Positions 7,736-13,031 of a DNA stretch of 18,690 nucleotides are shown in pieces. The notes beneath the pieces were generated by a model. That model was not told the origin of the DNA, did not search any database, and worked only from the letters and a program-made list of their open reading frames with translations. The stretch spans positions 1-18,690 of the forward strand of contig QAKW01000023.1 in assembly GCA_003343605.1 (NCBI GenBank). The letters run 5' to 3'. Within the stretch, counting starts at the first letter, position 1. The number at the start of each line of letters is the position of its first letter. The DNA comes from Clostridiales bacterium. GTDB lineage: Bacteria; Bacillota; Clostridia; Oscillospirales; QAKW01. The position numbers were made by a program, and so were the translations under genes.

Positions 7736-8039
7736 ATTTGCTATTTGAATTCGTTTCCATCTGCAATAAATTTAAATATTTCAGGATCTTTATCACATCT
7801 TTTATTCCGGCGATATAGGATAAAACTGCCCGTTGATTTTCCTTGCTTTCCCGGCAGGCAAAATAGTCTTCAATAATCATTTTTTGATCGGGGCTCAGCG
7901 TAAGCTGTTCATATTGAGTCTTTAATACAAACTCATCCTTAACATCCTCTAAATAAGCCGCATCTTCTGCTAATAGCCCCTGCAATGTTGCCTCCCGCAT
8001 CTGCTCACAACAATTTTGAAAAATTTCTTCAAATTTCAT
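7734..8039 (-). CDS. Small protein of unknown function, cassette copy 1 (A1)
   Basis: 101 residues, cytoplasmic, no signal peptide or membrane segment. I do not recognise a named family with certainty. The N-terminal half is acidic and probably helical. The C-terminal half has the pattern LxLxPxQKxIxEDYxxCR, then LSYxAGIKDxxxILxYL, which is shared with the protein encoded at 8351-8662 (24 of 45 aligned positions identical by hand). The start is the ATG at 8037-8039, preceded by GAAAGGAGTGG (8045-8055); an in-frame ATG further upstream would put the ribosome site inside the gene. It is divergent from the XRE gene at 8154, and an inverted repeat covers its -35 box. Possible roles are a partner or modulator of the XRE protein; nothing in the sequence proves either. 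Confidence 0.75.
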   Translation of the reverse strand: MKFEEIFQNCCEQMREATLQGLLAEDAAYLEDVKDEFVLKTQYEQLTLSPDQKMIIEDYFACRESKENQRAVLSYIAGIKDVIKILKYLNLLQMETNSNSK

Positions 8040-8063
8040 TGATACCACTCCTTTCTTTAAAAC

Positions 8064-8121
8064 ATTATACAATATTGTGGAAATATCCGCAATATTTTTT
8101 TTATCTTTTTGGAAATATAAT
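8064..8121. promoter_or_regulatory. Divergent promoters and operator, cassette copy 1
   Basis: Minus promoter: TTGCGG (8087-8092), 17 nt, TATAAT (8064-8069). Plus promoter: perfect TATAAT (8116-8121), with only a weak -35 (TATTTT, 8093-8098) at 17 nt. An inverted repeat ATATTGTG-N8-CGCAATAT (8072-8095) covers the minus -35 and spacer and touches the plus -35. A protein bound there should block the A1 promoter and could repress or activate B1. Confidence 0.7.
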
Positions 8122-8153
8122 AAAAATATATCATTCTGTGGAAAGGGGTGGCA

Positions 8154-8402
8154 ATGTTGATAGACTATAGCCCATTATGGGAAACTATGCAGAAAGTCGG
8201 CATGTCGCAGTACCGCCTCCTACACTCTGGTATCGATAATAAAACGCTTGATACTCTTAAAAAGAACCATAATATTACTTTATTGACTCTGGAAAAACTA
8301 TGTTTGATTCTGAATTGTACGCCGAATGATATTGTTCGGTTTACACAAAATCATACAGAACAAGCAGATCCAAACACTCCTGCTGTAGAAAAGCCTAAAT
8401 AA
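8154..8402 (+). CDS. Small XRE/Cro-CI type transcriptional regulator, cassette copy 1 (B1)
   Basis: 82 residues. Residues 3-63 form one helix-turn-helix domain of the short Cro/CI (YozG-like) type: IDYSPLWETM, then SQYRLLHSGID as the turn and recognition region, NITLLTLEKLC, and the family ending NCTPNDIVRF. Such proteins bind inverted repeats as dimers, often their own operators. The start is the ATG at 8154, 5 nt after AAGGGG; a GTG at 8148 overlaps that ribosome site. It has a 17-residue polar tail after the domain (HTEQADPNTP and onward) that its paralogue B2 lacks. The last 52 nt overlap the end of A2 on the other strand, and no terminator follows. The regulator call is firm; the target is inferred to be the adjacent operator. 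Confidence 0.88.
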   Translation: MLIDYSPLWETMQKVGMSQYRLLHSGIDNKTLDTLKKNHNITLLTLEKLCLILNCTPNDIVRFTQNHTEQADPNTPAVEKPK

Positions 8403-8662
8403 TTTAGGATCCGCAGCCCATCTTTTATTCCTGCCATGTAGGAAAGTTCGACAATCTGATCCAGAGTTTTTTGCCGGCAGCACAGATAATCTTCCGTGAT
8501 TTTCTTCTGCTCCGGAGTTAGGGATAATTGCTTTAAGCGAAGTTCCAATTCCGCCAGATCAAAGCAGTCTTTTTGATAAAATTGATCTTGCTTCAAAAAA
8601 TCAATCCAGTCCTGCTCCATCCTTCTCTGCCTGCAGAGAAGGATTATTTCTTCTTGGCTCAT
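8351..8662 (-). CDS. Small protein of unknown function, cassette copy 2 (A2)
   Basis: 103 residues, paralogue of the protein at 7734-8039. The shared C-terminal core reads LSLTPEQKKITEDYLCCR, then LSYMAGIKDGLRILNYLG; the N-terminal part is charged, probably helical, and much less conserved. It ends in a short small-residue tail (STAGVFGSACSV) that lies in the region overlapping B1. The ATG at 8660-8662 is preceded by GGGAGGAGGTGAG, a very strong ribosome site; a longer reading from 8710 would start inside the operator. It is divergent from B2 at 8759, and its promoter (TTGTGG, 17 nt, TATACT) is covered by the inverted repeat. Function unknown. Conservation of the C-terminal half alone suggests that this half makes the key contact. 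Confidence 0.75.
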   Translation of the reverse strand: MSQEEIILLCRQRRMEQDWIDFLKQDQFYQKDCFDLAELELRLKQLSLTPEQKKITEDYLCCRQKTLDQIVELSYMAGIKDGLRILNYLGFSTAGVFGSACSV

Positions 8663-8683
8663 ACTCTCACCTCCTCCCTTTTC

Positions 8684-8741
8684 AGTATAACATATTGTGA
8701 ATATTTCCACAATATTTTTTTAAATTATTTTACCCTATAAT
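8684..8741. promoter_or_regulatory. Divergent promoters and operator, cassette copy 2
   Basis: Minus promoter: TTGTGG (8707-8712), 17 nt, TATACT (8684-8689). Plus promoter: TATAAT (8736-8741) with weak -35 TATTTT (8713-8718). Inverted repeat ATATTGTG-N8-CACAATAT (8692-8715), perfect in its arms. Distances from the arms to each -10 (2 bp on the minus side, 20 bp on the plus side) equal those of copy 1. Read on the minus strand, its core TGTGGAAATAT is the same as the plus-strand core of copy 1. Confidence 0.75.
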
Positions 8742-8758
8742 ATAAGAGGGTGATTATA

Positions 8759-8956
8759 ATGATTGATTACAGCCCGTTATGGAAAACGATGAAGCGAAAA
8801 AATATTTCACAATATCGGCTGATAAAAGCTGGCATTGATCGAAAAACATTAGACTCTTTAAAGAAAAATAAAAACATTACATTATTGACTTTGGAAAAAA
8901 TTTGTTCCATTTTAAGTTGTGAACCAAGTGATGTTTTTCGTTTTATTAAAAAATAA
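8759..8956 (+). CDS. Small XRE/Cro-CI type transcriptional regulator, cassette copy 2 (B2)
   Basis: 65 residues, essentially just the helix-turn-helix domain: IDYSPLWKTM, SQYRLIKAGID, NITLLTLEKIC, SCEPSDVFRF, then a short basic end IKK. Paralogue of B1 with the same layout and no tail. The ATG at 8759 is preferred: GAGGGTGAT lies just upstream, and the homologous start in B1 is also directly before the IDYSPLW motif; a GTG at 8750 would use up the ribosome site. A bidirectional terminator begins at the stop codon. B2 is AT-rich compared with flanking genes such as glmM, as are the other cassette genes, which would fit horizontal acquisition. Autoregulation through 8692-8715 is inferred. Confidence 0.88.
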   Translation: MIDYSPLWKTMKRKNISQYRLIKAGIDRKTLDSLKKNKNITLLTLEKICSILSCEPSDVFRFIKK

Positions 8957-8991
8957 AAGGCATTTAACGAATAAATCGTTAAATGTCTTTT
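8955..8991. terminator. Bidirectional terminator between B2 and the phosphopantetheinyl transferase
   Basis: Sixteen-pair stem, 8955-8970 with 8976-8991, with one G-U type mismatch and loop ATAAA. The outer A/T bases supply U-rich tails in both directions. It touches both convergent stop codons (8954-8956 and 8990-8992). Confidence 0.85.
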
Positions 8992-9493
8992 ATACTTCAA
9001 GCTGCCACTCCACCAGCCGGTAGGGTTCCGGCTGCGCGGTTGCCAGTGCACAGATATGGTCCTGATAAGGAAAAACCTGCACCACCGCTTTTCTTCCGCC
9101 GCCAAAAACGGTGTATTGCCCGGAGCCGCTCCGCTGAACTGAGGTACTGCGCAAACCGGCAAGCCCTTCTCCGGTTAGTTTCACAAAGCTTTCTTTAATC
9201 ACCCACAGGGTTTTTAAATCAATTTCCCGCTCTTCCGGCCGGGCAAAGTTTTTCAGCCGAATCCTGCGCGGCCCCTCCAGATCAAAGCCCATTTCCACCG
9301 GCCCGGTTGCGGCGGCCACCACCGCAGCGCTATGCGATAAATTGAAATATCCCTCGATATTCTTCCCATAAGGTTTGCCGGAAGGGCCAAAGGTCCATTC
9401 CAGCCGTCCGCCGTAAATGCGCTCTAGCAATTGCCTGCCCGCCTGATGCTGGCCGCCCGCCGTAAAGCCGCGCAGAAAATAAATGGTGATCAT
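8990..9493 (-). CDS. Sfp-type 4'-phosphopantetheinyl transferase
   Basis: Transfers phosphopantetheine from coenzyme A to a serine of a carrier protein, in the cytoplasm. 167 residues, shorter than Sfp (about 224), with a reduced N-terminal half. Motifs in order: GPSGKPY (36-42), FNLSHS (50-55), GFDLE with the metal-binding Asp71 and Glu73, and WVIKES with Glu101 followed by KLTGEGL. All key acidic residues are present, so it should be active. The usual FF-x-x-E region is loosely represented by NFARPEER (82-89). The start ATG (9491-9493) has AAAGGGG 5 nt upstream. No carrier protein, NRPS, PKS or fatty-acid gene lies nearby, so its substrate is unknown; an AcpS-like housekeeping role or a distant biosynthetic cluster are both possible. 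It has its own promoter. Confidence 0.9.
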   Translation of the reverse strand: MITIYFLRGFTAGGQHQAGRQLLERIYGGRLEWTFGPSGKPYGKNIEGYFNLSHSAAVVAAATGPVEMGFDLEGPRRIRLKNFARPEEREIDLKTLWVIKESFVKLTGEGLAGLRSTSVQRSGSGQYTVFGGGRKAVVQVFPYQDHICALATAQPEPYRLVEWQLEV

Positions 9494-9556
9494 AAGGCCC
9501 CTTTCCGGCGCGGCTTTGAAATGATGCGCGCCGCTTCCCTTTGGTTTCGTAAATTT

Positions 9557-9585
9557 ATTCTACTAAAAATACCGGTCCGGATCAA
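9557..9585 (-). promoter_or_regulatory. Promoter of the phosphopantetheinyl transferase gene
   Basis: On the minus strand TTGATC (9580-9585), 17 nt, TAGAAT (9557-9562), giving a leader of about 55 nt. Confidence 0.55.
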
Positions 9586-9604
9586 GTAAATCCTTGAAAT
9601 TTGC

Positions 9605-9620
9605 GGTGTAAAATTACACC
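9605..9620. promoter_or_regulatory. 16-bp dyad, candidate operator
   Basis: GGTGTAAAATTACACC: perfect 7-bp arms GGTGTAA/TTACACC around AA. It lies 19 bp upstream of the -35 box of the phosphopantetheinyl transferase promoter and 57 bp upstream of the tRNA promoter. No known regulator is assigned. Confidence 0.4.
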
Positions 9621-9677
9621 ATTTAACAGACATTGCCCGACCAGCCGCCTGATCCGGATTTTTTTCTGCCAAAAGGG

Positions 9678-9706
9678 TTGACAAATAAGCTATCGCTTGC
9701 TATACT
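9678..9706 (+). promoter_or_regulatory. Consensus promoter of tRNA-fMet
   Basis: Perfect TTGACA (9678-9683), 17-nt spacer, TATACT (9701-9706). Transcription should start near 9713, a few bases before the tRNA, as is usual for a strongly expressed stable RNA. Confidence 0.88.
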
Positions 9707-9718
9707 ATATTAGCAAAT

Positions 9719-9794
9719 CGCGGGGTGGAGCAGTTGGTAGCTCGTCGGGCTCATAACCCGAAGGCCGCAGGTTCAAGTCCTGCCTCCGCAACCA
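9719..9794 (+). tRNA. Initiator tRNA-fMet (CAT anticodon), CCA encoded
   Basis: 76 nt. Acceptor CGCGGGG pairs with CTCCGCA, leaving the C1-A72 mismatch that marks initiator tRNAs. The anticodon stem-loop is TCGGG-CTCATAA-CCCGA, with the three G-C pairs typical of initiators and a CAT anticodon. The T arm is GCAGG-TTCAAGT-CCTGC. The 3' ACCA is encoded. These features separate it from elongator tRNA-Met and tRNA-Ile2. It stands alone, with its own promoter and terminator. Confidence 0.97.
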
Positions 9795-9796
9795 TG

Positions 9797-9831
9797 TCGG
9801 AACGAGCTGCGCTCGTTCCGATTTTCATTTT
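9797..9831 (+). terminator. Terminator of tRNA-fMet
   Basis: Eleven-bp perfect stem TCGGAACGAGC/GCTCGTTCCGA (9797-9807 with 9811-9821), loop TGC, tail TTTTCATTTT. It begins 3 nt after the tRNA. Confidence 0.88.
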
Positions 9832-9877
9832 CTCAGAATCAGTCGTCCGCCCCACTTGCGTCAAGGAGGATCAGAAA

Positions 9878-10525
9878 ATGCTTACCAATCATGAATTTGA
9901 AAAAGAAATAGTCCGCAAAATCAGGCTCCCCTATTTAATCTATACGCCTGAAAGCTATGATCCGGAAAAGAAATCCCCCCTGCTGGTATTTCTGCACGGA
10001 GCGGGGGAACGCGGGAATGATCTCTCTCTGATTACGCGTCATGGTTTTTTCAAACAGGCGGTGGCCGGCACGGCATTTCCCTTTGTTATGGCGGGGCCTC
10101 AGTGCCCGCACGACCGATATTGGGGAAATTATCTGGAAAGCCTCAATGATTTTTTAGATGAAATCATCGAAGTTTACAATATTGATAAAACCCGCGTTTA
10201 TCTCACCGGGCTGAGCATGGGCGGCACAGGGGTCTGGCAATGGCTGATGGCCAACCCCGAACGCTTTGCAGCCGCAGCGCCGGTTTGCGGCTCGGGCATT
10301 TACTGGTATGCCGGGAAGGTTGCGCATAAGCCGATCTGGATGTTTCATGGCGAGGCCGATACCACGGTGCTTCCTTCTGAAAGCATTCAAATGGAAGCAA
10401 ACCTTCGCAAAAACGGCGGGAATCCAAAATTAACACTATTTCCCCAGGTAGGCCATAATGCGTGGGATTATGCCTATAATAAAACGCTGGTCGATTGGCT
10501 GATGGCGCAGAAACTACATGATTAA
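9878..10525 (+). CDS. Alpha/beta hydrolase, predicted serine carboxylesterase
   Basis: 215 residues, no signal peptide, so probably cytoplasmic. It has the alpha/beta-hydrolase order: oxyanion region LVFLHGAGERG (36-46), nucleophile elbow GLSMGG with Ser113, acid HGEADTTV with Asp161, and base VGHNAWDYAY with His193. The sequence resembles small esterases of the dienelactone hydrolase and LpqC-like group, which act on short acyl or feruloyl/acetyl esters; the substrate cannot be read from the sequence. The ATG at 9878 follows AAGGAGGA at 7 nt; an in-frame reading back to 9725 would run through the tRNA gene and is not real. No clear promoter lies in the about 45 nt between the tRNA terminator and the ribosome site, so it may depend on read-through. 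A strong terminator follows. Confidence 0.88.
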   Translation: MLTNHEFEKEIVRKIRLPYLIYTPESYDPEKKSPLLVFLHGAGERGNDLSLITRHGFFKQAVAGTAFPFVMAGPQCPHDRYWGNYLESLNDFLDEIIEVYNIDKTRVYLTGLSMGGTGVWQWLMANPERFAAAAPVCGSGIYWYAGKVAHKPIWMFHGEADTTVLPSESIQMEANLRKNGGNPKLTLFPQVGHNAWDYAYNKTLVDWLMAQKLHD

Positions 10526-10575
10526 GTGCAGAGAGAAGCCCCTTAAAATGCAGCGCTGCGCTGAAACTGAATTTT

Positions 10576-10611
10576 AAAAACCGGCGGTTCCCAGGAACCG
10601 CCGGTTTTTAT
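10576..10611. terminator. Bidirectional terminator between the esterase and XRE genes
   Basis: Perfect 16-bp stem, 10576-10591 with 10594-10609, core CCGGCGGTTCC, flanked by A-runs on the left and T-runs on the right, so it works in both directions for these convergent genes. Confidence 0.92.
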
Positions 10612-10613
10612 TT

Positions 10614-10835
10614 TTATGGCAGATCGATAAAGAGTTCATAGAGTGCAAGCCCCAGCGCGTTTGCGATCTGGCGGCAACGATCCAGCGTTACGCTGTGTTC
10701 CCCGCGCTCCAGCCGGCCGTAATAAGCGCGGCTGATTCCGCAGAGGGCAGCAAATTTTTCCTGGCTGTAGCCGCGCCCTTCCCGCAGCCTGCGCATTGTG
10801 TTGCCAAATTGAATATTAATGTCTTCCCAGTTCAT
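10614..10835 (-). CDS. XRE-family helix-turn-helix regulator
   Basis: 73 residues with a classic HTH_3 domain at about 10-70: LREGRGYSQEKFAALCGIS, RAYYGRLERGEHSVTLDRCR and ALGLALYELF. It has no partner domain, so it is a single-domain DNA-binding protein, probably a dimer. It belongs to a different XRE subgroup from the two small regulators at 8154 and 8759. The ATG at 10833-10835 is chosen because AGAAAGGGGGC precedes it; the ATG at 10856 would lie upstream of that ribosome site and almost on the -10 box. The promoter region contains a perfect palindrome, so autorepression is likely. Target genes are unknown; the promoter facing the other way is the obvious candidate. Confidence 0.9.
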   Translation of the reverse strand: MNWEDINIQFGNTMRRLREGRGYSQEKFAALCGISRAYYGRLERGEHSVTLDRCRQIANALGLALYELFIDLP

Positions 10836-10856
10836 AAAAAGCCCCCTTTCTACCAA

Positions 10857-10921
10857 ATTATACCATATTTTTCAAAAAACGCCATATATGGCGTTGATAT
10901 TTTGAGAAAATATTGTATAAT
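10857..10921. promoter_or_regulatory. Divergent promoters around a perfect palindromic operator
   Basis: AACGCCATATATGGCGTT (10878-10895) is a perfect 18-bp palindrome. On its left the minus promoter of the XRE gene has TATAAT (10857-10862), with its -35 position inside the palindrome. On its right a plus-facing promoter TTGATA (10894-10899), 16 nt, TATAAT (10916-10921) has a -35 touching the palindrome. Binding of one dimer would cover both -35 regions. Confidence 0.7.
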
Positions 10922-11103
10922 GCTTTTCAGAAAAATGTTTGAAAAATTATAAATTATGTATGATCCAGTATTATAACTTATAAATCTGGAAATTAAAACA
11001 GAAAAAGGCTGTTTGTGGAAAAAGTGCCTCGTATCAAGAAAGCGCTCTTTAAGAACACCAAGACACCCGACACCGCAGGAAAGGCCGCTGTTCAGCAGCC
11101 TAA
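10922..11103. other. Intergenic stretch with no assured gene
   Basis: AT-rich to about 11000, then more balanced. The plus-facing promoter at 10894-10921 fires into it. A GTG at 11015 opens a 46-codon reading frame to 11155 with coding-like codons (begins VEKVPRIKKALF), but it has only a weak AAAGG upstream and overlaps the end of the phosphatidyltransferase gene on the other strand. A short hairpin (AAACAG/CTGTTT, 10996-11014) could be a weak terminator for the minus strand. Confidence 0.35.
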
Positions 11104-11706
11104 TTATGGCGTTGGATCACCCGGATTTCCTGCCTGCCGCGCGGCGGAAATCTGATGATAAAGCCGCACGTAGCGAACGGTATAAAGAACCATTGAAATC
11201 AAAACCGCCGCACTTTCGATCAATACCAGAATAAGAGCCGCCGTTTCTGCGAGATTCGGAAGTAGGATCAGAGTTAACGTAACAAGAAAGAAGAGAACAG
11301 TTGTTAATTTCCCATACCATACCGAACCTTCAACCACATCGGTTTTATGAATGAAAACCAGCCCGATCACCGCCATATACAGCTCTTTGACTACCAGCAG
11401 GATCAGCAGAAACCGCATGGCTGTAAAACGGTATGCCAGGCAGAGCGCAACGGCAATCTGCGTAAGCTTATCTGCAATTGGATCGATGATCTTGCCCCAA
11501 TCGGTGATCAGATTGTAATGGCGGGCGATCCATCCATCTGCAATATCGGTAGCGGCAGAAAAGGCCATCAGCCCGGCAGCGAGCAGATACGCCTCTTTGC
11601 TGCAATAGAGCCAGACAATCAGGGGAATCAGCGCAAGGCGCAGATAGCTGAGCAGATTCGGGATGGTAAAATACTGCCCGTGAAAACGGGTGTTTTTATG
11701 AGTCAT
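11104..11706 (-). CDS. CDP-alcohol phosphatidyltransferase, PgsA-like
   Basis: 200 residues, integral membrane protein with about five or six hydrophobic segments. It contains the full CDP-alcohol phosphotransferase signature D-G-x2-A-R-x8-G-x3-D-x3-D: DGWIAR, eight residues, G, then D and D of IIDPIADK. Such enzymes displace CMP from CDP-diacylglycerol with an alcohol; the N-terminal TIPNLLSYLRLALIPL is like PgsA (glycerol-3-phosphate acceptor), but cardiolipin-synthase-type or other acceptors cannot be excluded. The ATG at 11704-11706 has AGAAAGGAG upstream; a longer reading from 11751 would hide that site inside the gene. It follows the HdeD-like gene after 47 nt with no terminator between, so they probably form one transcript. 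No strong terminator was seen after it. Confidence 0.87.
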   Translation of the reverse strand: MTHKNTRFHGQYFTIPNLLSYLRLALIPLIVWLYCSKEAYLLAAGLMAFSAATDIADGWIARHYNLITDWGKIIDPIADKLTQIAVALCLAYRFTAMRFLLILLVVKELYMAVIGLVFIHKTDVVEGSVWYGKLTTVLFFLVTLTLILLPNLAETAALILVLIESAAVLISMVLYTVRYVRLYHQISAARQAGNPGDPTP

Positions 11707-11753
11707 GGCACTTCTCCTTTCTATTGAAACGGCACTTCCGTAGCGTGGCAAGA

Positions 11754-12293
11754 TCAGCGCGGGAGGATCTTCACCGTATAAAAAGCGTTGAACAGGTGCT
11801 GAATCCCATCTGCCAGCAGGGAAAAGCCCATCAGCATCATTAATGCCGCGGCACCTTCAAACGGTTTAAAGATCAGGATGCCGCCCAGCAAAATACAGAT
11901 TAACGCACCCAGCAGAATCAGCCACCATTTTGGCAGGCCAAACCGCTTGGCGTCTATCGAGGTTTGCAGTTTGAATACACCGTCTACCAGAATATGGAGA
12001 CCAATCAGAAACGGCAGGATGGTAAGAATCACATTGGGATGTAATACGAGAATGATCCCCAGCAAGGTAAAAAAGATTCCCAGCGCCAGATCGAATTGAA
12101 ACGCCAGATGATACATATCATTGGAAAAATAACCGATAATCTTGGTGATTCCGTAAAAAATCAGAACACCGCCGGTAATATAGCAGAAAATTTCCGCAGA
12201 GATTGTAGGATAAACCAGCAGCGTAATTCCCGCCACGCAGAAGAAAAGCGCGGTAAGGATATAGAGGATTTTAGCCTGTTTTACAATTCTCAT
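11754..12293 (-). CDS. HdeD-like (DUF308) integral membrane protein
   Basis: 179 residues with about six membrane-spanning segments (roughly 10-32, 36-54, 68-86, 89-107, 122-144, 149-172), separated by very short loops, and family traits such as LGIxLVLxP and the small Gly-rich turns. In E. coli HdeD is linked to acid resistance; in Firmicutes the family's role is unknown. The ATG at 12291-12293 follows GGAAGGAGC at about 9 nt. A terminator lies upstream (12351-12386), so transcription must start between 12294 and 12350; I see only a possible TAGAAT there. Being placed before a phospholipid synthase suggests a membrane-related role, but that is inference from context. Confidence 0.85.
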   Translation of the reverse strand: MRIVKQAKILYILTALFFCVAGITLLVYPTISAEIFCYITGGVLIFYGITKIIGYFSNDMYHLAFQFDLALGIFFTLLGIILVLHPNVILTILPFLIGLHILVDGVFKLQTSIDAKRFGLPKWWLILLGALICILLGGILIFKPFEGAAALMMLMGFSLLADGIQHLFNAFYTVKILPR

Positions 12294-12350
12294 GAGTCTA
12301 CAGCTCCTTCCAAGAATATTCTAACCATTCGCCGGCCGCAATACCATAGA

Positions 12351-12386
12351 TAAAAAAAGTTCCGTGCGCAATTTTTGCGCACGGAA
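12351..12386 (-). terminator. Terminator of the tetR gene
   Basis: Perfect 12-bp stem TTCCGTGCGCAA/TTGCGCACGGAA (12360-12371 with 12375-12386), loop TTT. On the minus strand it is followed by CTTTTTTTAT. It begins 18 nt after the tetR stop and ends the exporter-tetR unit. Confidence 0.92.
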
Positions 12387-12404
12387 GCGAAATTGTTCGA
12401 ATTT

Positions 12405-12965
12405 TCAGCCGCTTTCCGCCTCATTGCGGATCGCTGCGCGCATACCGCTTTGCAGCAGCAGTGAAATCCGGTGCGCCAGAGCTTCCGGATCTTCCTTTGG
12501 CTCGCGCAGGAGCCAGTTTTCGGCAATGCCGGTCAGCGCATAACGGTAAAAGTCAATGATCAGCGTCCGCTGTTTTGGATTTACGGCGGCACCCTCCGCC
12601 AGATAATCAAAAAGCTGCTCCATGGCCAGCTTCAGAATCTCAGTCATCGTGCGCACCACTTCCTCACTCTTGGAAGAGCGGAAGAGATGGCGCACCATCC
12701 GGGTATTGCCCGCAAGCTGCCGGGCCAGCAGCAGGAGAAAGTCTTCCCATCCATCATTGGGATCCAACTGCGCCGTCAGTGCTTCCAGCCGCTCCCGCAA
12801 CACAGCGGCGGCGAGGGCATATACATCGGTAAAATAATAATAAAAGGTATTGCGGGTAATGCCGCAGTCTTCAACAAGGTCTTTTACCGTAATTTTATCC
12901 AGCGGTTTTGCCGCGATAAACCGGTTAAAAGATTCTATAATTGCTTTTCTGGTCCATTGCGACAT
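12405..12965 (-). CDS. TetR/AcrR-family transcriptional regulator
   Basis: 186 residues. The N-terminal helix-turn-helix domain is clear: RKAIIESFNRFI, KITVKDLVEDCGITRNTFYYYF (turn and recognition helix about 25-45), then DVYALAAAVL. The all-helical C-terminal part (about 55-180) would bind the ligand and form the dimer; it is like the TetR_C group seen with Firmicutes transporters. It lies 66 nt after the second exporter gene, with no terminator between, and also has its own promoter with an inverted repeat over the -35. The natural reading is a repressor of itself and possibly of the exporter operon. The ATG at 12963-12965 follows a GGGGAGGGGGAAAG purine run. Ligand unknown. Confidence 0.92.
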   Translation of the reverse strand: MSQWTRKAIIESFNRFIAAKPLDKITVKDLVEDCGITRNTFYYYFTDVYALAAAVLRERLEALTAQLDPNDGWEDFLLLLARQLAGNTRMVRHLFRSSKSEEVVRTMTEILKLAMEQLFDYLAEGAAVNPKQRTLIIDFYRYALTGIAENWLLREPKEDPEALAHRISLLLQSGMRAAIRNEAESG

Positions 12966-12988
12966 TACGCTTTCCCCCTCCCCATGTT

Positions 12989-13026
12989 ATCTTAGCATAA
13001 ATTTCGTGCAATTTCAAGCAAAATTG
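12989..13026 (-). promoter_or_regulatory. tetR promoter with overlapping inverted repeat
   Basis: On the minus strand TTGAAA (13012-13017), 17 nt, TAAGAT (12989-12994). CAATTT (13009-13014) and AAATTG (13021-13026) form an inverted repeat with a 6-nt spacer covering the -35, a fair candidate for the TetR operator. I did not find the same element in the exporter promoter. Confidence 0.5.
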
Positions 13027-13031
13027 GCATT

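Larger units (their letters stand above)
7734..8956. repeat. Tandem duplication of a divergent two-gene cassette (A1-B1, A2-B2)
   Basis: Copy 1 is A1 (minus, 7734-8039) and B1 (plus, 8154-8402); copy 2 is A2 (minus, 8351-8662) and B2 (plus, 8759-8956). The B proteins match at 42 of 61 aligned positions by hand and the A proteins at 24 of 45 over their C-terminal halves. Both intergenic regions carry the same operator at the same distances from both -10 boxes. Terminators close the outside ends (7695-7735 and 8955-8991); none lies between the copies, where B1 and A2 overlap tail to tail. Confidence 0.85.

Noticed and set aside
9719..9794. tRNA-fMet 3' end as an integration site
   Set aside because: No integrase and no repeated tRNA end were seen in the flanking sequence.
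10991..11014. Hairpin AAACAG/CTGTTT as terminator of the phosphatidyltransferase gene
   Set aside because: Only six A/T-rich pairs with a 7-nt loop and a poor U-tract; too weak to call.
11013..11234. 73-codon plus-strand frame starting with TTG
   Set aside because: More than half lies antisense to the phosphatidyltransferase gene, no ribosome site of quality, Arg/Pro/Lys-rich composition. The overlapping GTG frame at 11015 is slightly better and is mentioned only as a possibility.
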